Assembly (NCBI GenBank): GCA_003538135.1
Contig: DPOR01000001.1
Coordinates: forward strand, 6,871 to 70,870
Reading direction: 5' to 3'
Length of the DNA stretch: 64,000 bases
DNA from: Oscillospiraceae bacterium
GTDB taxonomy: Bacteria > Bacillota > Clostridia > Oscillospirales > Acutalibacteraceae
Every line of letters starts with the position of its first letter. Within the stretch, counting starts at the first letter, position 1. A program made the translations under genes and the position numbers. Shown here one piece after another: positions 25,393 to 33,871 of this stretch. Below the pieces are notes generated by a model. It did not search any database. It worked only from the letters and a program-made list of their open reading frames with translations, and had not been told where the DNA came from.

Positions 25393-26652
25393 ATGAGTAA
25401 GAAAATCAAGGCTTTGCTCGCCGTTGTGCTCTGCGCGGCGATGCTTATAGCCGCGGCGTCGCCCGCTTTTGCGGCAGTCGACGACAACGGTGTTCTGCGC
25501 TTCAACAAGGACGGAAAGCTCAAGATAATGCAGATTTCCGACACGCAGGATATCGACATACCGAGAGAAGCCATGATAATGTTCATGGAAAAAGCTCTCG
25601 ACGCAGAGAAGCCCGACCTCGTCGTATTTACAGGCGACCAGATAGCGGGCGGCAAAATCAAGACCGCAGAGGGAGTCTATGCCGGAATAAAGGCGATACT
25701 CAAGCCCGTTACGGACAGAGGTATCCCCTTCACCTTCGTTTTCGGCAACCACGATACCGATGAGGGCTGCCCCGTCAGCCGCGACGAGCAGTTCGCATAT
25801 TATCAGACGCTCCCCGGCTGCCTCGCATATGACGCAGACCCCGAGCTTTACGGCAGCGGCACGCACAACCTGCCTATCTACGCCTCCAAGGGAAACGACA
25901 TAAAGTTCAACCTTTGGCTCTTTGATTCGAACGACTATGACAGAGAAAACGGCGGCTACGACTATGTCCATCAGGATCAGATAGACTGGTATGTAAAAAC
26001 CAGCGAGGAGCTCGAGAAAAAGGCGGGTCATCCCGTTCCCTCCATCGCGTTCCAGCATATTATAGTTCCCGAGGTTGCTGAGCTCCTCGTTGACTCCCCG
26101 TTCAAGGGCGAGACCGCGATAACCAAGAAGCTCAACGGACAGAACAAGCTCCTCATGCTCAAGCCCGGCAAAACCACCGGCACGATGCTCGAGTTCCCCT
26201 GCCCGTCGGATACAAACTCCGGTGAGTTCGCGGCATGGAAGTCGCGCGGCGATGTCATTGCGGCGTCCTTCGGCCACGACCACATCAACAACTTCATCGG
26301 CAACGTTGACGGAATCGACCTCATCATGTGCCCCGGCGTTACCTTCGAGTCCTACGGCAGATACATATCGAGAGCCGTGCGTATCTTCGAGCTCGATGAG
26401 AACGATCCGTGGAGCTACAACACTCACCTCTACAAGTACACCGACGCTTTCGGCTGGGGACTTTACAGCTGGTACATCGGCGCGAAGTACGGCAAGTCGC
26501 CCGCCATGTGGATTCCGATAATCCTCACGGCAGTGCTCGGCGTTGCAGCCGGAGTCGGCACTATCGTTCTGATGAACAACATCATCATCGGTGCAACGGT
26601 CACGGCGGGAGTTATAGCGCTGATTTATTTCATAACGCATTCTCAGCAATAA
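25393..26652 (+). CDS. Secreted/membrane-anchored calcineurin-like metallophosphoesterase
   Basis: 419 residues. Signal peptide (MSKKIKALLAVVLCAAMLIAAASPAFA). Dinuclear metal motifs in order: ISDTQD, FTGDQI, GNHDTDE, and late FGHDHINNF. The stretch between the GNHD motif and the GHDH motif matches purple-acid-phosphatase-like/YkuE-type enzymes acting outside the cell. A C-terminal hydrophobic tail of about 45 residues (PIILTAVLGVAAGVGTIVLM and a second helix) would anchor it with the catalytic domain outside. ATG 25393 is chosen over TTG 25381 because AGAAAGGA is too close to the latter. Substrate, such as phospho-sugars or nucleotides, unknown. Confidence 0.85.
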   Translation: MSKKIKALLAVVLCAAMLIAAASPAFAAVDDNGVLRFNKDGKLKIMQISDTQDIDIPREAMIMFMEKALDAEKPDLVVFTGDQIAGGKIKTAEGVYAGIKAILKPVTDRGIPFTFVFGNHDTDEGCPVSRDEQFAYYQTLPGCLAYDADPELYGSGTHNLPIYASKGNDIKFNLWLFDSNDYDRENGGYDYVHQDQIDWYVKTSEELEKKAGHPVPSIAFQHIIVPEVAELLVDSPFKGETAITKKLNGQNKLLMLKPGKTTGTMLEFPCPSDTNSGEFAAWKSRGDVIAASFGHDHINNFIGNVDGIDLIMCPGVTFESYGRYISRAVRIFELDENDPWSYNTHLYKYTDAFGWGLYSWYIGAKYGKSPAMWIPIILTAVLGVAAGVGTIVLMNNIIIGATVTAGVIALIYFITHSQQ

Positions 26653-26677
26653 CGCCGTAATAATTTAAACAGACAGT

Positions 26678-26801
26678 CCCCCGCGGATATTCTCTGCGGG
26701 GGATTTTTCTGCATTGTAACTCTGCGCGCCTCAAAATTTCTTTGGTGCAAATACACAAATTGAATTGTGTATTTTTGTAATTTGTAACAAAAATGTATAA
26801 T
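26678..26801 (+). repeat. Terminator-plus-promoter module, copy 1
   Basis: Begins with the hairpin TCCCCCGCGGA/TCTGCGGGGGA and T run that ends the phosphoesterase gene, continues with a conserved AT-rich stretch containing the palindrome AAATACACAA/TTGTGTATTT and the repeat ATTTTTGT/ACAAAAAT, and stops at TATAAT (26796-26801). The same module recurs at 27654-27776. It precedes the lipoprotein gene at 26994. Confidence 0.75.
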
Positions 26802-26993
26802 GTTCTCGCAAGATATTATAATGTTGGCAATTTGTGTTAGCATTGTGTTACGATAAGTTCTCAGCTAAAACTTTTATAAAAAATATCATTTCTGCAAAGG
26901 AGGAGATTCCGACGGTTTAGTTTACGGAAGCAAAACATATAGAACGCATGATTAGAACACATAATATAATAACACAGAAGGAGACTCGGTGTT

Positions 26994-27608
26994 ATGAAAA
27001 GATTGATAAGCTTAGCTCTTTGCCTCGTCCTTATGCTGTCCCTCGCCGCCTGCGGCTCGAACAAAATGCGCTCCGATTACATATTGAATTTCGACACAGG
27101 CGACTCCTACGCCTTTACAAGCAAATATCCGGATTTTCATGTATTTCGCGGCGACATAAAGCTCAAAAGTAAATACGGGGATGTTTCGATAACCCTTTGC
27201 TATTACAACGACTTGGGATTCAACATAACATACTCCCTCAAAACGACAACGGCTCAAGCCGATAAAATCGAGGCAATGGCAAACGACGAAAATCACAGCC
27301 TGTATGCCAAAGTAACTCTCGGCAAAAAAGAATTGCCTATAGACGGCTACGGGTATTTTATTCGCGAGAGGGGCGCTCCTTATCCTTATCCCAATCCCAA
27401 CGGAGGTTCCGTCACATTTGACCTTAGCTCAAGCTACAGCTACACCAAAAGGGTAAAGGCGGACAAAATACACTTTGAGTTTCTTGATGTTTCAACGGAT
27501 ATTCCGCTCTCCACAGTCAAGGGAGAACCCATTGACTCCGAGCGCGGTCAGGAATACTTAGAGCAGATGACCTCGACATATGTGGTAACGCAGTCGTGGA
27601 ACAAGTGA
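26994..27608 (+). CDS. Lipoprotein of unknown function
   Basis: 204 residues with a lipoprotein signal (KRLISLALCLVLMLSLAAC). The rest is beta-rich with many aromatic residues (YAFTSKYPDFHVFRGDIKL, VSITLCYYNDLGFNITYSL), a PYPYPNPNGG turn, and no cysteines. No family recognised. GAAGGAGA precedes the start. It carries upstream the same regulatory module as the next gene, hinting at common control. Codon use is somewhat AT-richer than neighbours. Confidence 0.7.
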   Translation: MKRLISLALCLVLMLSLAACGSNKMRSDYILNFDTGDSYAFTSKYPDFHVFRGDIKLKSKYGDVSITLCYYNDLGFNITYSLKTTTAQADKIEAMANDENHSLYAKVTLGKKELPIDGYGYFIRERGAPYPYPNPNGGSVTFDLSSSYSYTKRVKADKIHFEFLDVSTDIPLSTVKGEPIDSERGQEYLEQMTSTYVVTQSWNK

Positions 27609-27653
27609 CTCTCTGCCGAAAATATAAACCGAATAGATAATATAATAAAGCAG

Positions 27654-27776
27654 TCCCCCGCGGAACGAATCTGCGGGGGATTCTTTCATCGCGGTTCTGC
27701 GCGTCTCAAAATTTCTTTGGTGCAAATACACAAATCGAATTATACATTTTTGTAATTTGTAACAAAAATGTATAAT
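27654..27776 (+). repeat. Terminator-plus-promoter module, copy 2
   Basis: Starts with the hairpin TCCCCCGCGGA/TCTGCGGGGGA (terminator for the lipoprotein gene) and repeats the AT-rich stretch of copy 1 with few differences, ending at TATAAT (27771-27776). The ATTTTTGT/ACAAAAAT repeat is exact, whereas the left palindrome (AAATACACAA) has a degraded right arm here. It precedes the small membrane protein gene at 27944. Confidence 0.75.
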
Positions 27777-27835
27777 ATTTCTTTAAGCTAATTAAATCGG
27801 TTGCTTTTTAAGTTACTATATTCCTGTAACACATT

Positions 27836-27869
27836 CCAATTTTTATTTGATATGGGTTATAAAAATTGG
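27836..27869 (+). promoter_or_regulatory. Long leader hairpin ahead of membrane protein gene
   Basis: CCAATTTTTAT and ATAAAAATTGG form a perfect 11-bp stem with a 12-base loop, followed at once by AAAGGAGG. The only start at correct distance is a TTG giving an eight-codon frame ending in TGA, so a leader peptide or RNA-based switch is possible. The real gene starts about 75 bases later with its own AAGGTGG. Confidence 0.45.
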
Positions 27870-27943
27870 AAAGGAGGCTTTTATTGCTTTTTATACAAAT
27901 TTGCGCTTGATCAAATTTAACGCTCCGCTAAGGTGGTTTTATT

Positions 27944-28372
27944 ATGAAAAAACAGTCCGCCGTCAAGATAGTCCTTTATATACTCTACATTCTGAGCGGC
28001 GCATATACCGCTTTCGGTATTTTCAAATATTCATACCCGCCCACCGCGGTTCGCGAGGCCGTGACGGGCTTTTTCGGCAAACTCGGCGTGGATATCGGGG
28101 TTACCGGCTCCGAAATAATATACCACTTCTTTTGTCTTGCCTTTGCTGCCGCATCGGTGCTCGCACTTTTTTTCCTGCTCAGAAAAGAAGCCGAAACAAA
28201 AGGAATGTTTATCTCGGGCGCGGTCGTGCTGCTGTTTATGGTGCTGTATTTATTGAGTTACCTTATAACAAACAAATATATGCACATCTTTGAGTTTATA
28301 GGATATGTAATTTCATATCTCACTTTCGCCGTAATCTGCGGGAGAAAGGTATTTAAAAGAAGCGATAAATAA
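27944..28372 (+). CDS. Small four-helix membrane protein of unknown function
   Basis: 142 residues with four hydrophobic helices: IVLYILYILSGAYTAFGI; YHFFCLAFAAASVLALFFLL; GMFISGAVVLLFMVLYLLSYLI; and FIGYVISYLTFAVICG. Positive residues at the ends of helices suggest both termini inside. No known domain. AAGGTGG sits seven bases before the start. A bidirectional terminator separates it from the convergent large membrane protein gene. Confidence 0.68.
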   Translation: MKKQSAVKIVLYILYILSGAYTAFGIFKYSYPPTAVREAVTGFFGKLGVDIGVTGSEIIYHFFCLAFAAASVLALFFLLRKEAETKGMFISGAVVLLFMVLYLLSYLITNKYMHIFEFIGYVISYLTFAVICGRKVFKRSDK

Positions 28373-28387
28373 ATCCAAATATTAAAC

Positions 28388-28418
28388 GCGCCGCCGCAGA
28401 GAATATCTGCGGCGGCGC
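28388..28418. terminator. Bidirectional terminator between convergent genes
   Basis: GCGCCGCCGCAGA and TCTGCGGCGGCGC form a perfect 13-bp stem with a 5-base loop; T-rich on both flanks. Confidence 0.8.
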
Positions 28419-28438
28419 TGTTGTTTGTAATGTTTGTT

Positions 28439-30223
28439 TTATTTCGCTTTTTCAAGCTCGCTTGCGGGGACTATTGCACCCTCGCCGGCGTTGAAGCGAA
28501 TCGTGACAGTGTCGTTTCTGTTGAGGATAACGGCGGTTGTCGACTTGGAAGCGGCTATCGAATAATAGACGTCGCCGCCCTCGAGCTTGATATAATAATA
28601 TGTCTCGCCCGAGATGACCTGGGTGCGGATATCGGCTATCTTGCCGTTGACGGTCTGCACCTTCGGCTCGGAGCCGCCCTGTGCGTCGGGATTATCCGCA
28701 GGGTCAACTACCTGGTTCGCGTCGATATCGACATTGATACCGTTCGCCTTGAGCTGGTCGACATACTTCGCAAGGCACTCGGCAAGGGTCTTGCCGTAAA
28801 CCTTTATCTTCGTGTACTGCTTGACGTTGATGAGCGCGTAGCTCTGAATGATCTGAGAGCCGTCGTCTCTGACGTCCTTGAGAGCCATGAAGTAGGTCGG
28901 CTCGCCGTCGATATTGAGCAGCAGCGGGAACGTTGCCGTGTAGCCTGCCGCCTTTATCTCATCAAGACCCTCTGCGGAAGCCTGCGCCGACTGCTCCTTT
29001 GCGCCCGCGACCGAATAATAGACGGCCTCCTTGGTGCGCTGGTTTATCATAATAAAGCCGGTTATCGACTGGTCGTTGGTGACGGAGGTAACGCCCGTGT
29101 ACATATAGACATCGTCGTTCTGGGCGATGTAGCTGTAATCCTCGGTGGTGACGTAGACATCCTCCTGACCGAGAATCGAGTTCCAGAAGCCCTTCTGATA
29201 TCTGCCGTAGTAATTGTACTGCTCGACGAGAAGGTCGGAGTCATAGACTCTGTCGATCCACTGATACTTGGCATCGCTCTTGACCGTCTCTATCGGCACA
29301 TATTCGCACTTGCCGTCAATTGCGTTGACGATAACGATTCCCTTGACGTCGGTTCCGCCGAACAGGCCGATGGTCTTATCGACTCTCGCGCAGATCCAAT
29401 AGGGATTGCCCTCATCGTCGATTTCAAACGAGCTCGAGCCGAACATATAGGTCGGATACTTCATTCTCAGATGGCGCTTGAGAAGTCTGCCGAAGTGCTC
29501 GGCGGGCGAATACTTGATGCCCGAATCGAGCTCCTTGAGGGTGGTGACTTCGTTCGCCATGTCTATAATGATATAGCCGGGCAGACCCTCGGTGCGGTTT
29601 GTGAGCCACTTGATGATATTGGAATACTGGAGCGGAACAACCCTGACGGGCGTGCCCTTGTAGTTTATCTGCGTGTAGAGCGGATAGACCGAGAACTGCG
29701 AGACATAGCCCTTTTCCGCCAGCTTACCGAGCGCTCTGGGCGCAAGAGTGGCCGCAACGCCCTCGTCAAGCTTCGGGATGTTGCTGAAGGACTCCGCGTC
29801 CTGCTTGTCTATCTCATCGGCGAAGTTGCTGTCGGTGCGGACATCGATTATCCTACTGTAAGCCGAGGCTCTGAAGAACGGGCAGGAGACGAGATAGCCT
29901 ATGCCCACCGTAAGCGCGATAACGCCGACAATAACGCCGGGGACTATCAGCTGACGCTTGAAATACGGCATATATTCGGGTCTTTTGAACACGTTCGTGA
30001 ACAGCGCCGAAAACAGCGCATAGGACGCGACGATTATCGCAAGAAAACCGTAGAACTCATATGCCTTGAAGTTGAGGGGCGGCAGCATTATATAAAATGC
30101 AATGGCCGCGGTTACCAGCGAGCAAAGCACGCTCAAAACTATCTTGAGCGCCGCTTTATCGGGAGGTATAACTATCTCCTTGGGGCCGCCTTTTTTTGAA
30201 AAATCCACTTTAATGGGATCCAT
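28439..30223 (-). CDS. Large conserved membrane protein of unknown function
   Basis: 594 residues. Three hydrophobic helices lie in the first 140 residues (LKIVLSVLCSLVTAAIAFYI, YGFLAIIVASYALFSALF, IVPGVIVGVIALTVGIGYL); the rest is a big soluble domain. Motifs such as YWICARVDKTIGLFGG, VIVNAIDGKCEYVPIE and WIDRVYDSDLLVEQYNYYGR recur in uncharacterised proteins of Clostridia and Actinobacteria. A C-terminal ~100-residue part (KIADIRTQVISGETYYYIKL) looks like an OB-type beta domain. Own promoter; monocistronic. No function assigned. Confidence 0.72.
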   Translation of the reverse strand: MDPIKVDFSKKGGPKEIVIPPDKAALKIVLSVLCSLVTAAIAFYIMLPPLNFKAYEFYGFLAIIVASYALFSALFTNVFKRPEYMPYFKRQLIVPGVIVGVIALTVGIGYLVSCPFFRASAYSRIIDVRTDSNFADEIDKQDAESFSNIPKLDEGVAATLAPRALGKLAEKGYVSQFSVYPLYTQINYKGTPVRVVPLQYSNIIKWLTNRTEGLPGYIIIDMANEVTTLKELDSGIKYSPAEHFGRLLKRHLRMKYPTYMFGSSSFEIDDEGNPYWICARVDKTIGLFGGTDVKGIVIVNAIDGKCEYVPIETVKSDAKYQWIDRVYDSDLLVEQYNYYGRYQKGFWNSILGQEDVYVTTEDYSYIAQNDDVYMYTGVTSVTNDQSITGFIMINQRTKEAVYYSVAGAKEQSAQASAEGLDEIKAAGYTATFPLLLNIDGEPTYFMALKDVRDDGSQIIQSYALINVKQYTKIKVYGKTLAECLAKYVDQLKANGINVDIDANQVVDPADNPDAQGGSEPKVQTVNGKIADIRTQVISGETYYYIKLEGGDVYYSIAASKSTTAVILNRNDTVTIRFNAGEGAIVPASELEKAK

Positions 30224-30261
30224 TGATTCATCTCCTTTTAATAAAAGTGTTACATTGAATC

Positions 30262-30290
30262 ATTATACAGTATTATTGACATAAATACAA
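30262..30290 (-). promoter_or_regulatory. Promoter of the large membrane protein gene
   Basis: Minus strand: TTGTAT (complement of 30285-30290), 17 bases, TATAAT (30262-30267). AAAAGGAG precedes the start codon. Confidence 0.7.
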
Positions 30291-30349
30291 GAACTATTTT
30301 CACTCATTCCGTCTTTTTGCATAAATCGACAATATTATTCCCTTTAGCT

Positions 30350-30378
30350 TTGACTTTAATCGCTGTAAATGGTATTAT
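30350..30378 (+). promoter_or_regulatory. Promoter of glyA
   Basis: TTGACT (30350-30355), 17 bases, TATTAT (30373-30378). Divergent from the minus-strand promoter about 60 bases away. Confidence 0.65.
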
Positions 30379-30421
30379 TAGGTTAATCTTTGTCCGATTT
30401 TTTCAAGAGGAGGAAATCACA

Positions 30422-31672
30422 ATGTACCCTGATTTTTTTGACAGCGCCAAGCTCGTCGCACAGTATGACCCGGAAGTGGCGGACGCCATGGATCTCGAGC
30501 TCGGCAGGCAGAGACGCAACATCGAGCTTATCGCCTCGGAGAACTTCGTCTCCCCCGCCGTTATGGCGGCAATGGGCAGCGTGCTGACCAACAAATACGC
30601 CGAGGGTTATCCCGGCAAGCGTTATTACGGAGGCTGCGAATTCGTTGACATCGTTGAAAATCTCGCTATCGAGCGCGCAAAAAAGCTCTTCGGCGCGGAC
30701 TGCGCCAACGTTCAGCCGCACTCGGGCGCGCAGGCTAACATGGCCGCTTATTCCGCGCTCATAAATCCCGGCGACACTGTCATGGGCATGAGCCTCGCCC
30801 ACGGCGGACATCTGACCCACGGCTCGCCCGTCAACGCGAGCGGCAAGCTCTACAAGTTCGTGCCCTACGGCGTGAACGACGATGGCTATATCGACTATGA
30901 CGAGCTTGAAAAGACCGCCAAGGAGGTCTGCCCGAAGCTTATCGTCGCGGGCGCATCCGCTTATCCGCGCGTTATCGACTTCGAGCGCATCGGCGCTATA
31001 GCAAAATCGGTCGGCGCATATTTCATGGTAGACATGGCGCACATCGCTGGACTCGTCGCGGCGGGACTTCATCCCTCGCCCGTGCCCTATGCCGACGTTG
31101 TCACAACAACCACGCACAAGACCCTCAGAGGCCCCCGCGGCGGACTCATACTCTCCAAGGCTGAGCTCGGCGCAGCTATAAACAAGGCTATTTTCCCCGG
31201 CAACCAGGGCGGTCCGCTCATGCACGTTATCGCGGGTAAGGCCGTCTGCTTCGGCGAAGCTCTCAAGCCCGAGTTCAAGGACTATCAGCAGAGACTTCTC
31301 AACAACTGCAAGGCTCTTGCCGAGTCTCTGGCAAAGCGCGGAGTCAACCTCGTCTCCGGCGGCACCGACAACCACCTCATACTCCTCGACCTGCGCTCGC
31401 TCGGCGTAACGGGCAAGGATCTCGAGAAGAGACTCGACGAAGTCAACATCACGGCGAACAAGAACGCCATACCCAACGACCCCGAGACCCCGTTTGTCAC
31501 AAGCGGTCTGCGCCTCGGAACGGCGGCCGCCACGACAAGAGGTCTTGACGAGAGCGACATGGACAAAATCGCAGAGTTCGTCTACCTCGCGGCAACTGAC
31601 TTCGAAAACAGCGCGGACACTATCCGCGCGGGAGTCGCCGCAATTTGCGCAGCGCATCCGCTCTACGAATAA
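30422..31672 (+). CDS. glyA: Serine hydroxymethyltransferase
   Basis: Interconverts serine and glycine with tetrahydrofolate; main source of one-carbon units. 416 residues from ATG 30422, which follows AGAGGAGGAAA; the longer open frame upstream has no homology. Family landmarks: LIASENFVSPAVMAAMGS, YAEGYPGKRYYGGCEFVD, PHSGAQANMA, VDMAHIAGLVAAG and TTTHKTLRGPRGG with PLP lysine K233. Single gene with promoter and terminator; no purine riboswitch is visible. Confidence 0.97.
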   Translation: MYPDFFDSAKLVAQYDPEVADAMDLELGRQRRNIELIASENFVSPAVMAAMGSVLTNKYAEGYPGKRYYGGCEFVDIVENLAIERAKKLFGADCANVQPHSGAQANMAAYSALINPGDTVMGMSLAHGGHLTHGSPVNASGKLYKFVPYGVNDDGYIDYDELEKTAKEVCPKLIVAGASAYPRVIDFERIGAIAKSVGAYFMVDMAHIAGLVAAGLHPSPVPYADVVTTTTHKTLRGPRGGLILSKAELGAAINKAIFPGNQGGPLMHVIAGKAVCFGEALKPEFKDYQQRLLNNCKALAESLAKRGVNLVSGGTDNHLILLDLRSLGVTGKDLEKRLDEVNITANKNAIPNDPETPFVTSGLRLGTAAATTRGLDESDMDKIAEFVYLAATDFENSADTIRAGVAAICAAHPLYE

Positions 31673-31690
31673 AAAAAACGAACACACAAG

Positions 31691-31727
31691 AACGGCGCGG
31701 CTTTTACGGTCGCGCCGTTTGGCTTTT
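31691..31727 (+). terminator. Terminator after glyA
   Basis: AACGGCGCGGC and GTCGCGCCGTT form the stem with loop TTTTACG; T-rich tail follows. Confidence 0.75.
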
Positions 31728-31728
31728 A

Positions 31729-32104
31729 TTAAAGATATCGACATCGGTTGATAAATCGGAAATTGACGAGCTCACCGAGCCTTTGAAGCGGATGTCGGTG
31801 AGAATTAATTATAAATTCAATTTTCTCAAGTATAAATGTTTCTGTTGCATCAATCCGCCTTTCGATATTTTCAAAGCTAAACTCCTCACATAAATATGCG
31901 ATACGGGTTCTCCCGAAAAATACTTTTCAAGATACATATGTCTGACAACGCAATATAAATGCTCAGGCAACACATTTATTTTCGACATGCTTTCGACAGC
32001 AAATCCCGCTTCTCCGTATATCGGATATTCATCCGTCTTAATAATATCTGTTTGTTTTTAGTTCATAAAACGCGATTGTAAACTTCCTCAAGTTTATCTC
32101 TCAT
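31729..32104 (-). pseudogene. Decayed AT-rich gene remnant
   Basis: Reading the minus strand from an ATG at 32104, coding-like sequence passes through three frames: MRDKLEEVYNRVL and a stop; then KQTDIIKTDEYPIYGEAGF...VVRHMYLEKYFSGE; then after another shift RTRIAYLCEEFSFENIERR and onward to a stop at 31729. Each piece has natural amino-acid composition and the joints need only one-base changes, so this is best read as a small gene (about 120 codons) broken by frameshifts. No family recognised. Much AT-richer than glyA and the CPBP gene on either side, suggesting transferred DNA. The 160 bases between 32105 and 32273 hold only weak hairpins. Confidence 0.5.
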
Positions 32105-32273
32105 CCGATTGTCCTCACAAATTGAGATTGGGAGAGCTGCGTATGCGACTCTCTCCCGCTTCGGCGGGCAAGCCGAGTCCGGAGCCTAATCGGCGTTTTG
32201 GCATTCGGACTTTAAAAATGTTAACTGAAATTAAACTATATTCCCTTTTTCTTTAAACTTCGCTTTTAGGCTA

Positions 32274-32302
32274 TTGTTAAATGGCGCGGGGTAGGGTATA
32301 AT
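32274..32302 (+). promoter_or_regulatory. Promoter of CPBP-tadA-MBL operon
   Basis: TTGTTA (32274-32279), 17 bases, TATAAT (32297-32302), 33 bases before the CPBP start. Confidence 0.75.
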
Positions 32303-32334
32303 TTAATAAGAATTTTAAGCGGAACGGTGAAGAT

Positions 32335-33381
32335 ATGGAATATAATCCTCAATACAATACTCAATATAACAGCGGCGGCGCGCAGGGCGGATACGGATAT
32401 CAGCCCGATCCGTCGGATACGCTCAGAATAATGCGGCGCGAAAAGCGTCAGATAAGAAAGCTCGGCAACATAAGCGGACTGGGCATACTTCTTTTCGCCC
32501 TGTTTCAGTTTGTCGGCGCGGGAATACTGTTTCTTTTGAATCTCTTTGACGACTACGCAAACAGCACCGACCGCGGCTATGCCATAGGCGTAATGATGTC
32601 GGTTTTCTGCATATTTGTTCCGTTTTTCCTGACGAGCCTTCTGCTCAAGGATAAGCGCCAACAGTGTCTGAATTTCGGCAAGCCCTATGATATGCGCCTC
32701 ATGTTTTTGGCCGTGCCCGTGGGCTTGATGATCTGCATGATAGGCAACTACGCCACCAACTTCCTCTCGACCTTTGTCGAGACCACAACAGGCATAACCT
32801 TTGAATACCCCGACTCGCCCACCCCGACCTCGCCTTTGGGTATCGCGATGTACCTGCTCCAGCTCGCGGTCGTCCCGGCTCTCGTTGAGGAGTATGCGCT
32901 TCGCGGCGTTGTCATGATGCCCGCGCGCAAGTTCGGCAATTGGTTCGCCGTTCTCGTCTCCTCCGCGCTGTTCGGAATGATGCACGGCAACCTCGTCCAG
33001 GCGCCGTTTGCGTTCATTGTCGGCATAGGTATAGGCTATTTCGTGATAGTTACCGGCTCTATGTGGACGGGCGTGATGATACATTTCTGCAACAACTTCT
33101 TCTCCGGCGTCATTTCGATTCTCTACGAGTTCATGCCCGAAAAGACGGTGGATATCATCTATTATATCTGTGTCGCGGTGTTCTTTGCGGCGGGCATAAT
33201 CTGCCTTGTTCTCTTCAGAACCAGAGCGCGCAAGCAGAATATTTCCGTGAAATTCAAAAAGCCGCGCACCGCTCTTTCCCGCGGCGAGCGCACGGCGGCA
33301 TATTTCATAAACATCCCGATGATACTCTCTATCATCTATCTGCTCTATACGACATATACTTTTATAACATGGCCTTCGTAA
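32335..33381 (+). CDS. CPBP-family intramembrane metalloprotease
   Basis: 348 residues, about eight helices. The CAAX-protease (Abi) motifs are complete: EEYALRG (EExxxR) on one helix, FGMMHGNL with its histidine, and a late HFCNNFF (HxxxN). The soluble N-terminus is Gln/Asn/Tyr-rich (YNPQYNTQYNSGG). Bacterial members cleave membrane peptides or serve bacteriocin self-immunity; no bacteriocin is nearby. First gene of an operon with tadA (15-base gap). Confidence 0.88.
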   Translation: MEYNPQYNTQYNSGGAQGGYGYQPDPSDTLRIMRREKRQIRKLGNISGLGILLFALFQFVGAGILFLLNLFDDYANSTDRGYAIGVMMSVFCIFVPFFLTSLLLKDKRQQCLNFGKPYDMRLMFLAVPVGLMICMIGNYATNFLSTFVETTTGITFEYPDSPTPTSPLGIAMYLLQLAVVPALVEEYALRGVVMMPARKFGNWFAVLVSSALFGMMHGNLVQAPFAFIVGIGIGYFVIVTGSMWTGVMIHFCNNFFSGVISILYEFMPEKTVDIIYYICVAVFFAAGIICLVLFRTRARKQNISVKFKKPRTALSRGERTAAYFINIPMILSIIYLLYTTYTFITWPS

Positions 33382-33396
33382 ACGGGGAGTGGAAGA

Positions 33397-33849
33397 ATGA
33401 CTGACAGAGAGCTTATGCAGGCGGCGATAGCGCTTGCAAGAGAGGCCGCGGCGGACGGCGAAGTGCCCGTCGGCGCGGTGGTAGCCAAAGACGGAGAGAT
33501 AGTCTCCGTCGGGCGAAACAGGCGCGAAAAGGACAAAAACGCCCTCGCCCACGCCGAGATAGAGGCGATAGACAAAGCGTGCAGAGCGCTCGGCGGCTGG
33601 CGGCTCTGGCAATGCGAGCTGTTTGTGACGCTCGAACCGTGCCCGATGTGCGCCGGGGCGATAATAAACTCGCGCATAAAGCGCGTGGTGTTCGGGGCAT
33701 ATGACCCGAAGGCGGGCTCATGCGGGTCGATAAACAATCTGTTCGACTTTCCGTATAATCACTCGCCCGAGATTGAGGGCGGCTTCATGCAGGACGAATG
33801 TGCCCTTCTTTTAAAGCGGTTTTTCTCGGACTTGCGAAAGACAAAATAA
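33397..33849 (+). CDS. tadA: tRNA-specific adenosine deaminase
   Basis: Deaminates the wobble adenosine A34 of tRNA-Arg(ACG) to inosine; essential in most bacteria. 150 residues. Zinc-deaminase motif HAEIEAI (ligand His and catalytic Glu) and EPCPMCAGAI (two Cys ligands). AINLFDF-type C-terminal motif appears as INNLFDFPYNHSP. Second gene of the operon, with GGGGAG before its ATG. Confidence 0.95.
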   Translation: MTDRELMQAAIALAREAAADGEVPVGAVVAKDGEIVSVGRNRREKDKNALAHAEIEAIDKACRALGGWRLWQCELFVTLEPCPMCAGAIINSRIKRVVFGAYDPKAGSCGSINNLFDFPYNHSPEIEGGFMQDECALLLKRFFSDLRKTK

Positions 33850-33871
33850 TTCCCCGAAAGGGCTGAAAAAT

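Noticed and set aside
28421..30199. Open frame of nearly 600 codons antisense to the large membrane protein gene.
   Set aside because: Mirror frame caused by GC-rich codon bias; no ribosome site and an implausible protein.
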